Shown here one piece after another: positions 5,289-5,908 of a DNA stretch of 5,908 nucleotides (positions are counted from its first letter, which is position 1; each line of letters starts with the position of its first letter). This DNA comes from Candidatus Dojkabacteria bacterium UBA2222. Lineage in GTDB: Bacteria; Patescibacteriota; Dojkabacteria; SC72. A program made the translations under genes and the position numbers. Location: positions 1-5,908 of the forward strand of contig DCUE01000004.1 of NCBI GenBank assembly GCA_002328465.1. The letters are read 5' to 3'. The notes beneath the pieces are model-generated. The model searched no databases, had not been told where the DNA came from, and saw nothing but the letters and a program-made list of their open reading frames with translations.

Positions 5289-5306
5289 TTTTTTATATAT
5301 ATTAAA

Positions 5307-5908
5307 ATGAGTAAAATAATAGGAATAGACTTAGGTACTACTAATAGTGCAATGGCATATATGTCTGGTGGTAAACCAAACATTATTGCAAATTCCCAAG
5401 GAGGCAGATTAACACCTTCTGTAGTTGCTGTAGATGAAAAAGGAGAGACCCTTGTAGGTGCTCCTGCAAAAAATCAGGCAGTAACAAATGCTGAAGGAAC
5501 AGTTTACTCCGTTAAGAGGTTGATTGGTAGATCATGGGATGATCCAGAGGTTCAAAGAGATAGGGAATTACTTCCATTTGAAATGAGGAAATCAAAAAGC
5601 GATGGTGTTGAAGTTAAGATGGGTGATAGTTGGTATACACCCCAAGAGATATCAGCAAAGATATTGGCTAAAATGAAAAAAGATGCAGAGGAATTCTTAG
5701 GAGAGAAGGTTACAGAAGCTGTAATTACTGTACCTGCATACTTTGATGATTCTCAAAGACAGGCTACTAAAGATGCGGGTAAGATTGCAGGCTTGGATGT
5801 CAAAAGAATAGTAAATGAGCCAACTGCTGCTGCACTAGCATACGGATTAGATAATCATAAGGATGAGAAGATTGCAATTTTTGACTTAGGTGGTGGTACT
5901 TTTGATAT
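5307..5908 (+). CDS. dnaK: Molecular chaperone DnaK (Hsp70), N-terminal part (3' truncated by window)
   Basis: DnaK is the ATP-driven cytoplasmic Hsp70 that binds exposed hydrophobic peptide segments with the help of DnaJ and GrpE. Only the first 200 codons plus two bases are present, covering lobe I and the start of lobe II of the ATPase domain. Visible signatures are the phosphate-1 loop IGIDLGTTNS (5-14), Lys70 in VKRLIGR, VPAYFDDSQRQATKDAGKIAG (142-162), NEPTAAALAYG (170-180, with Glu171) and the phosphate-2 motif FDLGGGTFD (192-200). Residues about 76-105 contain the roughly 23-residue insert that Gram-negative DnaKs have and B. subtilis DnaK lacks. The ATG at 5307 gives the canonical MSKIIGIDLGTT start. 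The 18-base gap after grpE is pure AT-rich sequence with TATATA-like motifs and no Shine-Dalgarno site. No second CIRCE is seen, so control should come from the operator upstream of hrcA. Confidence 0.98.
   Translation, partial: MSKIIGIDLGTTNSAMAYMSGGKPNIIANSQGGRLTPSVVAVDEKGETLVGAPAKNQAVTNAEGTVYSVKRLIGRSWDDPEVQRDRELLPFEMRKSKSDGVEVKMGDSWYTPQEISAKILAKMKKDAEEFLGEKVTEAVITVPAYFDDSQRQATKDAGKIAGLDVKRIVNEPTAAALAYGLDNHKDEKIAIFDLGGGTFD

Noticed and set aside
5289..5306. Separate dnaK promoter from the TATATA motifs before its ATG
   Set aside because: The gap is almost pure A/T so such hexamers are expected, and no -35 partner is present; operon transcription from the hrcA promoter is sufficient.
4922..5383. 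Minus-strand open frames across grpE and the dnaK start, including the nested one at 5011-5262
   Set aside because: They run antisense to two conserved genes in different frames and show no family features; the His/Leu-rich content reflects the grpE codons.

Overview
The window holds the ends of two conserved housekeeping blocks from a low-G+C bacterium, with a short reverse-strand block between them. Nine genes are visible, seven of them complete. No RNA gene, mobile element, CRISPR array or large repeat was seen. No gap exceeds about 120 bases. All eight visible stop codons are TAA. Tryptophan is read from TGG and no gene is broken by TGA, so the standard bacterial code fits.

Left block (1-1927, + strand): the 3' end of rpoC (RNA polymerase beta'), then rpsL (S12) and rpsG (S7), closed by a clear intrinsic terminator at 1900-1927. 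This is the usual rpoBC-str order, but fusA does not follow rpsG. Middle block (1923-3875, - strand): transcribed right to left, it has a small acidic protein of unknown function, ribosomal protein L25 of the CTC type, and a family-2 glycosyltransferase whose stop codon abuts the left-block terminator. Right block (3935-5908, + strand): the heat-shock operon hrcA-grpE-dnaK, starting from a near-consensus promoter followed by a CIRCE operator. dnaK runs off the window.

The regulatory logic is best seen in the right block. HrcA should bind the CIRCE overlapping its own transcription start and repress the operon that encodes the DnaK chaperone and its exchange factor GrpE. The left block and L25 supply transcription and translation machinery. 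Nothing here indicates the sugar substrate of the glycosyltransferase.

The most notable signals are: start codons without Shine-Dalgarno sequences, several lying 4-10 bases after a -10 box as expected for leaderless or nearly leaderless mRNAs; a HrcA about 100 residues shorter than usual; an arginine in S12 at the position where Lys88 is usual and where K-to-R confers streptomycin resistance; and a glutamine in the RpoC trigger loop where bacteria usually have arginine. S12 has the longer Firmicutes-like form while DnaK carries the insert typical of Gram-negative bacteria. That mixture, with the compact HrcA and low G+C, would suit a deep-branching or Candidate Phyla Radiation lineage, but this placement is inference. 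I see no wholly new multi-gene system.
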